In this document: piece after piece, positions 15,641 through 23,868 of the stretch
How positions within the stretch are numbered: the stretch's first letter is position 1
Layout of the letters: each line of letters begins with the position of its first letter
NCBI GenBank assembly: GCA_028873975.1
Contig: JAPPMO010000004.1
Span: forward strand, 1-54,461
Origin: Chloroflexota bacterium
GTDB taxonomy: Bacteria; Chloroflexota; Anaerolineae; Aggregatilineales; Phototrophicaceae
Direction of reading: 5' to 3'
Length of the DNA: 54,461 nt
Notes under the pieces: generated by a model
The model's input: only the letters and a program-made list of their open reading frames with translations
Databases searched by the model: none
Told to the model about the DNA's origin: nothing
Translations under genes and position numbers: made by a program

Positions 15641-16944
15641 GAGGGATCGCCAAGTATCGATTGATAGAGCTCGATATACTGCTTGCTGATGCGATCGGAC
15701 GCATATCGTTCCGCCACCCGCTGATGGATCCGTTGGGGCCACCATTCTTGCGCCAGCGACCATTCGATGCCGCGTCGCAAATCCGCGGCATCCGCCAAGT
15801 GAGCGAGATACCCGTTCTCCTGATGCTGCAGCAAATCGCCGATGCCCCCGGTATCGAAGGCGACGCAAGGCGTCCCGCAAGCCAGCGCTTCCAGCAGCGT
15901 GTTGGGCAAGTTATCCTGCAATGACGGCAGTACAAAAACATCGCAGGCGGAATACAGCAGGTTCAAGCTCACGTTGTCGCGCAGCGCGCCTATTCGATGC
16001 AGGGGCACATCAAGGTCTATTGAGCCTCCTTTGTCCGTATCGCCCGCGCCGAATATGACCAGTTCCAGGCCGTCGCCCTCCGCGAAGGCGCTCAAAGCCT
16101 CGCGCAAGTAGACAAAGCCCTTGCGTGGATCCGCAGTGCCGTCAGCAGCCCCAAACAGAACCAGTTTCTTGTCAAGCGGCAAGTTGAAGGCATGCCGCGC
16201 TTCCCGCCGCTCCAGGGGCTTGAAGGCGCCAGTGTCAATGGGATTGGCGATGACCTCTACTCGCTTGTCGCGCAAGACGGCGCTCTGCCGGGCGCAGTCC
16301 GCCAACCAGCGGCTGGGGCAAACAACGGTTAGCGGGACCCGCGCCCAGGCTTTGCGCTTCTGTTTGCTGACGCGGGCGCTGATGTCATCGCGTCCTGGAT
16401 GGGACAGCTGTGGGCAATCCCCGCAGCTTTCCGTATAATGCCGACAGTCCCCCGCGTAATGACAACCGCCCGTGAAAGCCCACATATCGTGCAAGGTCCA
16501 AACGATAGGCGCTTCGATGCGCGCGAACTGTTGAATGGGCAGAAAATTCGCTCCGATCCAATGCAAATGTACAATATCGGCGGCGAATTGATTGATGGCG
16601 TCGGCAATCGGATAGCTGAACTGATTCAAGCTCCAATAAGCGCTGTCAGCTTGTCGCGGCAGATGCCGGAGTTGCAGCATTTGCCCGTGCATCGCAATGC
16701 GGCGCTTGACTCGCTGCCGCAGGTTGAGCCGCGTCGCCAGGCGATGAACGCTTGGGTCCGCGGTCGTCTTGCGCCAGACCAGCATCTCAGACCGGATGCC
16801 GGCCTCCAGCAAAGCGCGATGGGTGCGATAAGCGGCGATGCCCGCTCCGCCAAGTCGGTCAATCGCTGCAAGCGTCAAGACTTTCAAGTGTTTTGCCTTT
16901 GCCTCTCTCAACAGTCGATTATACACCCCAGCGCGGGAACTCAT
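15637..16944 (-). CDS. Glycosyltransferase family 4 (group 1)
   Basis: 435 aa, GT-B fold. The N-terminal Rossmann domain includes GGAGIAAYRTHRALL, IVHLHWIGANFLPI and PIVWTLHDMWAFTGGCHYAG. The C-terminal donor domain includes KLVLFGAADGTADPRKGF and FVLPSLQDNLPNTLLEALAC with the donor-binding glutamate. The HDMWAFTGGCHY phrase is common in GT4 enzymes of exopolysaccharide clusters. The start is uncertain: ATG 16944 is given, but TTG 16887 just before KVLTLAAIDRLGGAG is also possible. It is translationally coupled (4-bp overlap) to the GT2 gene. Confidence 0.88.
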   Translation of the reverse strand: MSSRAGVYNRLLREAKAKHLKVLTLAAIDRLGGAGIAAYRTHRALLEAGIRSEMLVWRKTTADPSVHRLATRLNLRQRVKRRIAMHGQMLQLRHLPRQADSAYWSLNQFSYPIADAINQFAADIVHLHWIGANFLPIQQFARIEAPIVWTLHDMWAFTGGCHYAGDCRHYTESCGDCPQLSHPGRDDISARVSKQKRKAWARVPLTVVCPSRWLADCARQSAVLRDKRVEVIANPIDTGAFKPLERREARHAFNLPLDKKLVLFGAADGTADPRKGFVYLREALSAFAEGDGLELVIFGAGDTDKGGSIDLDVPLHRIGALRDNVSLNLLYSACDVFVLPSLQDNLPNTLLEALACGTPCVAFDTGGIGDLLQHQENGYLAHLADAADLRRGIEWSLAQEWWPQRIHQRVAERYASDRISKQYIELYQSILGDPS

Positions 16945-16966
16945 CGTTATGGCCTGAGGAATTGAC

Positions 16967-16996
16967 CTGACAATGGCCGCCCGCTGCGCTTATACT
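16967..16996 (+). promoter_or_regulatory. Candidate promoter for menA
   Basis: CTGACA (16967-16972), 18-bp spacer, TATACT (16991-16996). Transcription would start near 17003, about 28 nt before ATG 17031. It lies in the 86-bp gap divergent from the glycosyltransferase gene. Confidence 0.45.
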
Positions 16997-17030
16997 TGAG
17001 TCAGTTGGGCATAGCTTGGATAGAACCGAC

Positions 17031-17942
17031 ATGCAGCGAGCAACCGCAGAAGCTTGGTACCAAGCGCTCCGTCCGCGCGTCTTCACCGCTACCTACGCGC
17101 CGATGGGCTTGGCCGGCATCGCAGCGCTGGGCGATGGCGTCTTTGACGCGCCGGTTTTCTTGTTGGCGCTGATCGGCACGCTCCTGCTGCAAAGCGCCGC
17201 CAACTTGATCAACGAGTACATGGACTTCCGACGCGGCGCCGACCGGCTCAAGCAAGCCGGTCAAGGCATGACCATCAAAAACAAGATCCTCGCGCCCGCC
17301 AGCGTCCGCAACGGCGCGATTTTCACGACGCTGGCCGGATGCCTGATTGGCTTGTTCCTGCTGACGAGGAGCGGTCCGCTGCTTTGGATCATCGGCATTG
17401 GCGGCGTACTGGTCGCGATTAGCTATACGGCCGGTCCCTTTCCGCTGGCGTATCATGGTTTGGGCGAGATCGCCGTCGCCATCTTCATGGGTCCCGCCGT
17501 CGTGGTCGGCGCTTATTACGTGATGTCGCCCGCGGTGACAGAGGCTCGCATCGCCGAGCTCGGTCTGATCTCTACCCCCATCGCTTTCATGGTCGCCGCA
17601 ATCCTGCACGCCAACAACATCCGCGATATGGATGCCGACCGCGCCGTCAAGAAACGCACGCTGGCTGTCATCTTCGGCATCCGCTTCGCCCGCGCCGAGT
17701 ACATCTTCCTGGTCTTGGGCGCCTATGTCGCGCAGGCGCTGGTCATGGTCGCCGGCCTGCTGCCCCCCGCCACATTCTTGACGCTGATCACCCTGCCCGA
17801 AACTATTCGCCTCATCCGCATCTTCAACACCAGCCGCGCAGTGCCTCTCCTGCACCAGGCGCAGGGGCGCACCGCCAAGCTGCATGGGCAATTCGGCTTG
17901 CTACTGGTCTTGGGCTGGGCTTTCACCTTGATATTCGCCTAA
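17031..17942 (+). CDS. menA: 1,4-dihydroxy-2-naphthoate polyprenyltransferase (UbiA family)
   Basis: 303-aa integral membrane enzyme that prenylates DHNA to demethylmenaquinone. Both Asp-rich UbiA motifs are seen: NEYMDFRRGAD (61-71, the MenA-type N-[DE]-Y-x-D form) and NNIRDMDADR (about 194-204). About eight to nine transmembrane helices alternate with these loops. RPRVFTATYAPMGLAG at the N-terminus matches MenA proteins. An in-frame TTG at 17016 is possible, but ATG 17031 fits the promoter and family length. It implies menaquinone-based respiration. No other men genes are in the window. Confidence 0.9.
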   Translation: MQRATAEAWYQALRPRVFTATYAPMGLAGIAALGDGVFDAPVFLLALIGTLLLQSAANLINEYMDFRRGADRLKQAGQGMTIKNKILAPASVRNGAIFTTLAGCLIGLFLLTRSGPLLWIIGIGGVLVAISYTAGPFPLAYHGLGEIAVAIFMGPAVVVGAYYVMSPAVTEARIAELGLISTPIAFMVAAILHANNIRDMDADRAVKKRTLAVIFGIRFARAEYIFLVLGAYVAQALVMVAGLLPPATFLTLITLPETIRLIRIFNTSRAVPLLHQAQGRTAKLHGQFGLLLVLGWAFTLIFA

Positions 17943-18040
17943 AGCGAGGGACGCCAATACCAGCTCAGGAGCCAGGCAATGGCGAGGCGCTTATTCGAGC
18001 AAGCGGAGAAACCGATCGCGATATAATCTCGAATCGGTTA

Positions 18041-18856
18041 TCACCAATGCCAGATTTGATCCCAAGCACCCATCCAGTTTTGGGCGCGGCTGTATACCTT
18101 CTGAGAGTCGCGATCCAGTTCCACGCCCGCCCGGCCGCGGAAGTCTTCCATCTTTTCCACTTGATCAACCTCAACAGTGATGGTCACGGGAGACGACGGT
18201 ACATAGGGCGCTACCGCTGTCAGATCCCGCAAGGCGCGGAAAGCGCCGTCCTCGATCATCTCACGCGCGCGGACTGGCGGGATCTGCCGCGCGGAATACC
18301 GGCTCAAGCCCTTTTTCACCGCGACGGTCGTCAATCCCTCGCCCAAGAGCCCGGTCGATTCGCGGCAAACCGCCTCGTCCCCGGTGACGAGCAGCACCGG
18401 ACAGCCGTAATGCCCGCAAAGCGCGGCGTTGACGCCGACTTCGCCAACCAGATCGTCATTGAACCAGAGATTGTGCCACTTGACCGTCGATATCGTATGA
18501 CACATGACGCCATCCGCCGTGTTATTGTGGGCGTGCATCCCCACCAGCAGGCAGGCGTCCGCGCCCTCTTCCAGCAATTCGGTGTAACGCGACCAGGCAT
18601 GATGCGCGACCCAGGTGCAGTTGACATCCAGCAGCTCCGGGACCAGGGAATTGAAGGACCAGTCGCCGCCGGCGCCATGGCAATCGACCACCACGATTTC
18701 CTCCGCGCCGGCTCGCCTGGCGCCGCGAACAGCCGCATTGATCTCCTCGGTATAGAGTTTTCTGCCCTCTTCATACATGGGCGCGCCGCCATTCACCTGG
18801 CTCCAGGCCACGATGCCGCTGACCCCTTCCATATCCGTCATTATCAGTATTTTCAT
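18041..18856 (-). CDS. D-aminopeptidase, M55 (DppA) family
   Basis: 271 aa. MKILIMTDMEGVSG carries the zinc ligands D8 and E10. H60 (VVVDCHGAGG), H108/H110 (GMHAHNN) and E139 supply the rest, at positions close to those known for Bacillus subtilis DppA. The family releases N-terminal D-amino acids from small peptides such as D-Ala-D-Ala. GAGGA/GAGGAG precedes ATG 18856. It is the last gene of a minus-strand trio with a dipeptide epimerase-like protein (63-bp gap) and a P-loop protein, which together suggest recycling of cell-wall peptides. Cytoplasmic; no signal peptide. Confidence 0.92.
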   Translation of the reverse strand: MKILIMTDMEGVSGIVAWSQVNGGAPMYEEGRKLYTEEINAAVRGARRAGAEEIVVVDCHGAGGDWSFNSLVPELLDVNCTWVAHHAWSRYTELLEEGADACLLVGMHAHNNTADGVMCHTISTVKWHNLWFNDDLVGEVGVNAALCGHYGCPVLLVTGDEAVCRESTGLLGEGLTTVAVKKGLSRYSARQIPPVRAREMIEDGAFRALRDLTAVAPYVPSSPVTITVEVDQVEKMEDFRGRAGVELDRDSQKVYSRAQNWMGAWDQIWHW

Positions 18857-18919
18857 TCCTCGATCTCCTCGTTTCTTTCTTGTCTTAGGACTCCGCGATT
18901 TCGAGCTGGCTCGGCGCGG

Positions 18920-19999
18920 TCAAATCAATGCCTCGATGAGCCTGTCCAATGCCGATCCCGCCTCCGCCAAATACAGCCAGCCCTCCTTGATAGGTGGAGC
19001 AAGGGATAGATCCGCGTCCGTCTTCAAGAAAAAGCTGCATTCGCTGGCGCAGTTGACAGCCTGCTGCGCCGCAAATGCGGCGGCATGCAAGCAACCCAGC
19101 AGCGAGCTGGCTTGCGAACCCACCATCACTCCCTTGCCCGCTTTCACGCAGGATTCCATCATCGTCATCGATTGCGAGAAACCAGTGCGCGCCGTCTTGA
19201 TATTGAGGATGTCAAAGGTATCGAATGCCAACTCCCGCTGTAGATCCTCCGGCGTAAATGCCGAGTCGTCGGCGATGATTGGCATTCGGCATCCCTTCCG
19301 CAATGCCCGGCGCGCGCGGATGCGCTCCACCGGCAGCGCCTCTTCACAATGGATCAGTCCCAAGTCGTATAGCGCATTCAATATGCCCGCCGCACTGTCT
19401 TCGTCCAGCGTCTGATTGGCATCCACGTAGAATTGAGCGGCTGGATATCGCGCGATTAATTCCCGAATGGTCTCGGTTTCTCTCGTGATGTCTTTGCCGA
19501 TTTTCACCTTGAAGGCGCGTATGCCAGCGCGATAGGCGCCCGCTACATCCGCCAGGACCGCGTCCGCCGCGCCGGTACTGACGATATAACTGAGCCGGAT
19601 CCGCTCGCGCGTAGCGCCCAGATGCTGCGCCAGCGTCTTCCCGGTCGCCCGGCAAAGCGCTTGATGCAGCGCCATGTCGGTCGCGCCCTTGGCTGTATTG
19701 TTGTTCTTGATCAGGTCCATCCGCTTGCTCAGGTTGACGACGCATTGAAAGGACCCTATCTCGGCTTCCCTTAACAGCGGCGCCAGGTGCATTTCCACGA
19801 TAGCGACGATCGAGGCTTGCGTCTCGCCATAGATGCTGGGGCGCGGCGTGGCTTCGGCGATGCCGATGCTGCCGTCCGACAATTCGACGCGAATCAAGAC
19901 GTGCTCCAGCGCCCGCAACTCCTCCGCCAAGCCCCACTGCAAGGACCCTTTCAGCGGAATTTCAAAGGGCAGGGCTATTAGGTCTTTAACTTTGAGCAT
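18920..19999 (-). CDS. Enolase-superfamily racemase/epimerase, dipeptide epimerase-like (MLE subgroup)
   Basis: 359 aa, mandelate racemase/muconate lactonizing enzyme fold. The MLE-type catalytic set is complete: K164-x-K166 (FKVKIGKD), metal ligands D193 (YVDANQTL), E219 (CEEAL), D244 (IADDS), and K268 (NIKTARTG) on the opposite face. This geometry supports 1,1-proton transfer as in L-Ala-D/L-Glu epimerases and related dipeptide epimerases. Muconate cycloisomerase or o-succinylbenzoate synthase are alternatives, but the adjacent D-aminopeptidase favours dipeptides. Its start overlaps the P-loop gene by 14 bp, so the two are coupled. Confidence 0.88.
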   Translation of the reverse strand: MLKVKDLIALPFEIPLKGSLQWGLAEELRALEHVLIRVELSDGSIGIAEATPRPSIYGETQASIVAIVEMHLAPLLREAEIGSFQCVVNLSKRMDLIKNNNTAKGATDMALHQALCRATGKTLAQHLGATRERIRLSYIVSTGAADAVLADVAGAYRAGIRAFKVKIGKDITRETETIRELIARYPAAQFYVDANQTLDEDSAAGILNALYDLGLIHCEEALPVERIRARRALRKGCRMPIIADDSAFTPEDLQRELAFDTFDILNIKTARTGFSQSMTMMESCVKAGKGVMVGSQASSLLGCLHAAAFAAQQAVNCASECSFFLKTDADLSLAPPIKEGWLYLAEAGSALDRLIEALI

Positions 20000-20843
20000 C
20001 TACAATCTCCGCCACTGCCCACGCGACCTCGTCCGGGCTCCGTTCGTCCACGGAAATACGATGATAATTGGGAAATTGATCGCCCGCCGCAAATGGGAAT
20101 AATCCATAATTGCATACTTCTGCCCCCATGATCGCTACCGCCTTCGCGTCGATCTCGCCCGCCGCGAGCAGCGCTCCCGCTTCCTCGCGCAGTTCGCAGG
20201 GCAGGAAGGACAGATCGGCAGCGCCGGAGGCGCGATCAAAGCGGTCGCGCCGTTCGCTCAAGCGGCGCAGCCGCGTCAAGGGATCCAGCGTTAACTCGAC
20301 GATTTGCCAGGCGGGAAACCGCGTCAGCGCATGGCGAATCTCGTTCTCGCCGCGGATGCCTTCGGCAATGACCAGGTCGCCAAAGCTGTCGGCCAGATAC
20401 AGCCAGGAAAAGACCGCCGCCATGCCGCCGGGCACGCGCCGGGCAAATGATCGGGTATAGGCAAAGCGCCGGGGGCGATCAGCGACCGGAAGCGTTTCTT
20501 CCCCGTTCAGCGTTTGCATCATTGGCAGCGCGATCCAGTCCGCCAGTTCCCGCCGCGAGGGAATGACGCCCATGCCCGAAGGTCCCAGTACCCGCCCCAA
20601 ACAAGCCAAAGTCGTCGTTTTGCCCGTGCCGGTCAATGCCACCAGCATCAGCAGCGGATGCGAGCCCAGACCATGAAAACCGGCCGCTTTGTCGAGGCGG
20701 ACCAGAGGGTAGACATCCGACAGCGGGAGGCTCAAGCGCGGATAGACCTCGCTGAGATAATAGCGCTTGTCCGGCGCTTGTACGTCCCCCATTTCGCCAT
20801 CCCTAAAGCGGCTTTCAAGTTCAGTCGCGCGATTATATGCCAC
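19986..20843 (-). CDS. Uncharacterised P-loop NTPase/kinase-like protein
   Basis: 285 aa. Walker A ALTGTGKTTTLA with K75 and T76. A Walker B-like stretch is FGDLVIAEGIRGE (about 155-167), and an Arg-rich lid-like segment LTRLRRLSERRDRFDRAS follows, resembling small-molecule or nucleoside kinases. The N-terminus SEVYPRLSLPLSDVYPLVRLDKAAGF is not familiar to me. No named family is assigned. As first gene of the operon with an epimerase and a D-aminopeptidase, it may phosphorylate a salvaged molecule or couple NTP hydrolysis to it (inference). Start ATG 20843; the 245-bp upstream gap holds a short CACAGAG-type repeat fragment. Confidence 0.7.
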   Translation of the reverse strand: MAYNRATELESRFRDGEMGDVQAPDKRYYLSEVYPRLSLPLSDVYPLVRLDKAAGFHGLGSHPLLMLVALTGTGKTTTLACLGRVLGPSGMGVIPSRRELADWIALPMMQTLNGEETLPVADRPRRFAYTRSFARRVPGGMAAVFSWLYLADSFGDLVIAEGIRGENEIRHALTRFPAWQIVELTLDPLTRLRRLSERRDRFDRASGAADLSFLPCELREEAGALLAAGEIDAKAVAIMGAEVCNYGLFPFAAGDQFPNYHRISVDERSPDEVAWAVAEIVDAQS

Positions 20844-21020
20844 ATAAACACTGAGGCACAGAGATTATTTCACCGCAGCCGCTCGGCGGCATCGAATTTG
20901 GGCTACCGTGCTCACAGAAAATAATAAACTTGCTCGGCTACCGCAGATCGCGGTTCATTAAATAAGAGACACGCAGGGTAGGAAGGATTCGCGGGGGCGC
21001 CCGGCAATATCGCCCCCGAA

Positions 21021-21051
21021 TTAACGCTTGTGAGCCCATCATCGTTATAAT
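21021..21051 (+). promoter_or_regulatory. Candidate promoter for the esterase operon
   Basis: A perfect -10 TATAAT (21046-21051) lies 37 bp before ATG 21089. The best -35 is weak (TTAACG, 21021-21026, 19-bp spacer). Confidence 0.35.
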
Positions 21052-21088
21052 CGGCTGATGAATCAAAACCGATCAAAGGAGACTGATG

Positions 21089-22060
21089 ATGCCTTTACTG
21101 GACATGTCGCTGGAAGAAATGCGAGACTACAAACCGCCGCGCGAGGAGCCGGAAGATTTCGAGGCTTTTTGGGCGGGTACGCTGGAAGAAGCGCGCGCTC
21201 AGGATTTGAAAGCCGTCTTTGAACCAGTCGATTCCGGCTTGGCAACGCTGGAGGTCTTTGACGTCACATTCTCGGGCTTCCAGGGCGACCGCATCAAAGC
21301 TTGGTATATGCTGCCGCGCGGCGCGGCGCCGCCGCTGCCCGGCGTGGTCGAATACATCGGATACGGCGGCGGACGAGGTCTCCCGGTGGACTGGCTGGCA
21401 TTTCCATCGGCGGGCTTCGCCTATCTGGTGATGGATACGCGCGGTCAAGGCAGCGTCTTTCTTCGCGGGGATACGCCCGACATGCCCAATGGCGCCAATC
21501 CTTCCGCTCCGGGTTTCATGACGCAGGGCATCCTGGATCCCGAGACATATTATTATCGTCGCGTGTACGTTGATGCCGCCCGAGCAGTGGATGCCATCCG
21601 CAGCCGCAGCGAGGTCGACCCCGCGCGCATTGCCGTGACCGGCGTCAGCCAAGGCGGCGCTTTGTCGGTCTCGACCGCGGGCTTGCTGCCGGATGTAGCG
21701 ATATGCATGCCCGACGTGCCTTTCCTGTCCAATTTTCGGCGCGCTGTGGAGGTCACGCCCCGCGATCCTTATCCGGAAATCGCGCGTTATCTCAAGATCC
21801 ATCGCGAGAAAATTGACACGGTGTTCAAGACCCTCAGCTATTTTGATGGCATGAACTTCGCCGCGCGCATGAAAGCGGAAGCGCTCTATTCCACGGGCGT
21901 CATGGATACCGTCTGCCCAGCCTCGACCGTTTTCGCCTCTTACAACCATGTCTCGGGTCCAAAGGACATCAAGGTCTATTATTACAATGATCACGAGGGC
22001 GGCGGGTCGGATCACCTCATGGAGAAAATTACTTTTCTGCGGCGGCGCTGGCTGTCATGA
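21089..22060 (+). CDS. Acetyl xylan esterase / cephalosporin-C deacetylase (CE7) family
   Basis: 323 aa, alpha/beta hydrolase. The start MPLLDMSLEEMRDYKPP matches CE7 enzymes. The nucleophile is S187 in GVSQGGALS, the acid Asp lies in GVMDTVCPAS and the His in NDHEGG. RGQGSVFLRGDTPDMPNG and PETYYYRRVYVDAARAVDAI are family hallmarks. It removes acetyl groups from acetylated xylo-oligosaccharides or similar substrates and is cytoplasmic in this family. ATG 21086 and 21089 both exist; AGGAG at 21077-21081 favours 21089. An ATGA overlap couples it to the following hydrolase. Confidence 0.92.
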   Translation: MPLLDMSLEEMRDYKPPREEPEDFEAFWAGTLEEARAQDLKAVFEPVDSGLATLEVFDVTFSGFQGDRIKAWYMLPRGAAPPLPGVVEYIGYGGGRGLPVDWLAFPSAGFAYLVMDTRGQGSVFLRGDTPDMPNGANPSAPGFMTQGILDPETYYYRRVYVDAARAVDAIRSRSEVDPARIAVTGVSQGGALSVSTAGLLPDVAICMPDVPFLSNFRRAVEVTPRDPYPEIARYLKIHREKIDTVFKTLSYFDGMNFAARMKAEALYSTGVMDTVCPASTVFASYNHVSGPKDIKVYYYNDHEGGGSDHLMEKITFLRRRWLS

Positions 22061-22887
22061 GCCGGACGCAGTTGGTCGTTCTGGGCAGCGGAACGCCCAA
22101 TGCCGAAGCCGGCCGCGCCGGCTCGGGCTTGGCCATTGTCGTCGACGATCGCCCCTATCTGGTCGATTGCGGTCACGGCGTCGTGCAGCGCGTCGTCGAA
22201 GCGCGCGCGGCCGGGATCATCAACTGGTCGACCGTCGATCTGACGCGCCTGTTCCTGACCCATCTTCATGCCGATCACAGCGTTGGATTGCCGGATCTTC
22301 TCTTCACGCCCTGGATACATGGCCGCGAAGAAAAGGTAGCCGCTTTCGGTCCGCGGGGCTTGAAAGATATGGTCGAGCATATTCAAGCCGCCTACCGGGT
22401 CAATACCCGCGAACATTTGAAGGCGCATCCGGCTTCGCCCGGCGGATTCATGGCCGAGGTCACGGCGGTTCAAGCTGGACTGATTTACCAGGATGATCGC
22501 CTGCGGGTTTACGCTTTGAAGGCGGACCACGGCGATCTGGAAGCTTTCAGCTACAAATTTGTCGCGCCGGACAAAACGATCGTTGTCTCGGGCGATACCA
22601 AACCCGTATCAGGATTCTCCGATTGGGCCCGCGCTTGCGATATCCTCGCGCACGAAGTGTATTCATCGGCGCGATTTGCCGGCCGTCCGCCGGCCTGGCG
22701 GGCTTATCACAGCCGCGCGCATACCTCGACGGCGGAGTTGGCGAACTTGGCGAAGGAGATTCGCCCGGGTCTGCTGGTTCTCTATCATCAGCTTTTTTGG
22801 GGGACGACGGCGGCTGATCTCCTCGGCGAGATCGGGGCAAGTTATGACGGAGCGGCAGTCAGCGCAAATGACCTGGACGTCTTCTGA
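22057..22887 (+). CDS. MBL-fold hydrolase, RNase Z/arylsulfatase-like branch
   Basis: 276 aa. Starts LVVLGSGTPNAEAGRAGSGL, the ribonuclease Z-type opening. The metal motif HLHADH (H69, H71, D73, H74) is intact, followed by Asp in VVSGDTKPV and further His in AYHSRAHTST and LYHQLFWG. The short exosite arm of true tRNase Z is not apparent, so a small-molecule esterase, phosphodiesterase or arylsulfatase role is as likely as tRNA processing. Its ATG overlaps the esterase stop by 4 bp, supporting joint expression. Confidence 0.85.
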   Translation: MSRTQLVVLGSGTPNAEAGRAGSGLAIVVDDRPYLVDCGHGVVQRVVEARAAGIINWSTVDLTRLFLTHLHADHSVGLPDLLFTPWIHGREEKVAAFGPRGLKDMVEHIQAAYRVNTREHLKAHPASPGGFMAEVTAVQAGLIYQDDRLRVYALKADHGDLEAFSYKFVAPDKTIVVSGDTKPVSGFSDWARACDILAHEVYSSARFAGRPPAWRAYHSRAHTSTAELANLAKEIRPGLLVLYHQLFWGTTAADLLGEIGASYDGAAVSANDLDVF

Positions 22888-22928
22888 TCCCCGGCGGTTC
22901 GTCCGAAATACAATAGAAAGTGTCTGCC

Positions 22929-23612
22929 ATGTCGACTAAAGCGCGTTTCCAAAGCCTGGACTTTGAAAGCATGAGCGTCGCCGAGCAATTGCGGCGCTCG
23001 CGGGCTTATACGGAGCGCATGTTGACGCGGCGAACGGTGCGCGATTTTTCCTCGCGGGCGGTTCCTTATGAATTGATAGAAAACGCGCTTGCGGTCGCCG
23101 GTTCTGCCCCGTCCGGGGCCAATCAGCAGCCCTGGAGCTTTGTGGTCGTCAGCGATCCAGCGCTCAAACGCCAGATTCGCAGCGCCGCCGAAGCGGAAGA
23201 AAAAGAGAGTTACCAGCGACGCATGAGCCAGGAATGGCTGGACGCCCTGGCGCATCTGGGCACCGACTGGCGCAAGCCGCATATCGAAGACGCGCCCTAC
23301 TTGATCGCCGTCTTTCGACAAGCCTATGGCATCGCGCTGGATGAAGCGACCGGTGAAGAACGACGGGTTAAGCACTACTACAGCGAGGAATCCGTTGGCA
23401 TCGCCGTCGGCTTCCTGCTGAGCGCCCTGCATATTTCCGGGCTGGCCACATTGACGCATACGCCCAGCCCCATGCGATTCCTGCGCGAGATACTGGAGCG
23501 GCCGCTCAATGAAAGAGCCTATGTTCTGATCCCGGTCGGCTATCCAGCGGAAGATGCCAAGGCGCCCCTCATCGAGAAAAAATCGCTGGCGGAGATCGTG
23601 GTCAGGCGCTAG
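22929..23612 (+). CDS. Iodotyrosine deiodinase-like flavoprotein (nitroreductase fold)
   Basis: 227 aa. RRTVRDFSSRAVPYELIENA and AGSAPSGANQQPWSFVVV are FMN-binding segments of the nitroreductase fold. The region EEKESYQRRM ... TDWRK ... DAPYLIAVF follows human IYD closely, and the substrate-lid triad of IYD is present at the right spacing: E91, Y95, K116 (human E157, Y161, K182). C-terminal HYYSEESVGIAVGFLLSALH and the VLIPVGYPAEDA end also match. IYD reductively removes iodide (or other halogens) from halotyrosines using FMN. A GTG at 22920 is possible, but ATG 22929 is chosen. No membrane anchor, as expected for bacterial forms. Unlike most nitroreductases, this subfamily has a predictable substrate class. 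Confidence 0.85.
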   Translation: MSTKARFQSLDFESMSVAEQLRRSRAYTERMLTRRTVRDFSSRAVPYELIENALAVAGSAPSGANQQPWSFVVVSDPALKRQIRSAAEAEEKESYQRRMSQEWLDALAHLGTDWRKPHIEDAPYLIAVFRQAYGIALDEATGEERRVKHYYSEESVGIAVGFLLSALHISGLATLTHTPSPMRFLREILERPLNERAYVLIPVGYPAEDAKAPLIEKKSLAEIVVRR

Positions 23613-23773
23613 AGCGGTTTCTTGCAGTGTCTGGCTTTGCCCTCCGCTTCCGGCCTCATACAGTTTTTCACCATCGGAGAAACGGAGAGCGCCGAGATTT
23701 GTTTATGATTAGCTGAGCAATCACATTATTGAACCAGGCGCAGGGCATGTTGCGGCTAATCTGGCTGACTGGA

Positions 23774-23799
23774 ATTTGATTTATACTGTAAAATCAAAT
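23774..23799. promoter_or_regulatory. Palindrome upstream of parA (candidate operator or partition site)
   Basis: Perfect 9-bp arms ATTTGATTT (23774-23782) and AAATCAAAT (23791-23799) flank an 8-bp centre. A -10-like TATACT (23782-23787) lies across the left arm and centre. The surrounding 23613-23868 gap is AT-richer than neighbours and holds no gene. Confidence 0.5.
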
Positions 23800-23830
23800 A
23801 GGGAAATTAACCTGGATAATTTTGATACTG

Positions 23831-23846
23831 CTCAATTGAAATTGAG
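23831..23846. promoter_or_regulatory. Second palindrome upstream of parA
   Basis: CTCAATT (23831-23837), 2-bp centre, AATTGAG (23840-23846), ending 22 bp before the GTG start of parA. Position suits an autoregulatory operator or a binding site for the partner protein. Confidence 0.5.
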
Positions 23847-23868
23847 GCTTTTCTAACGGTGTGAATCT

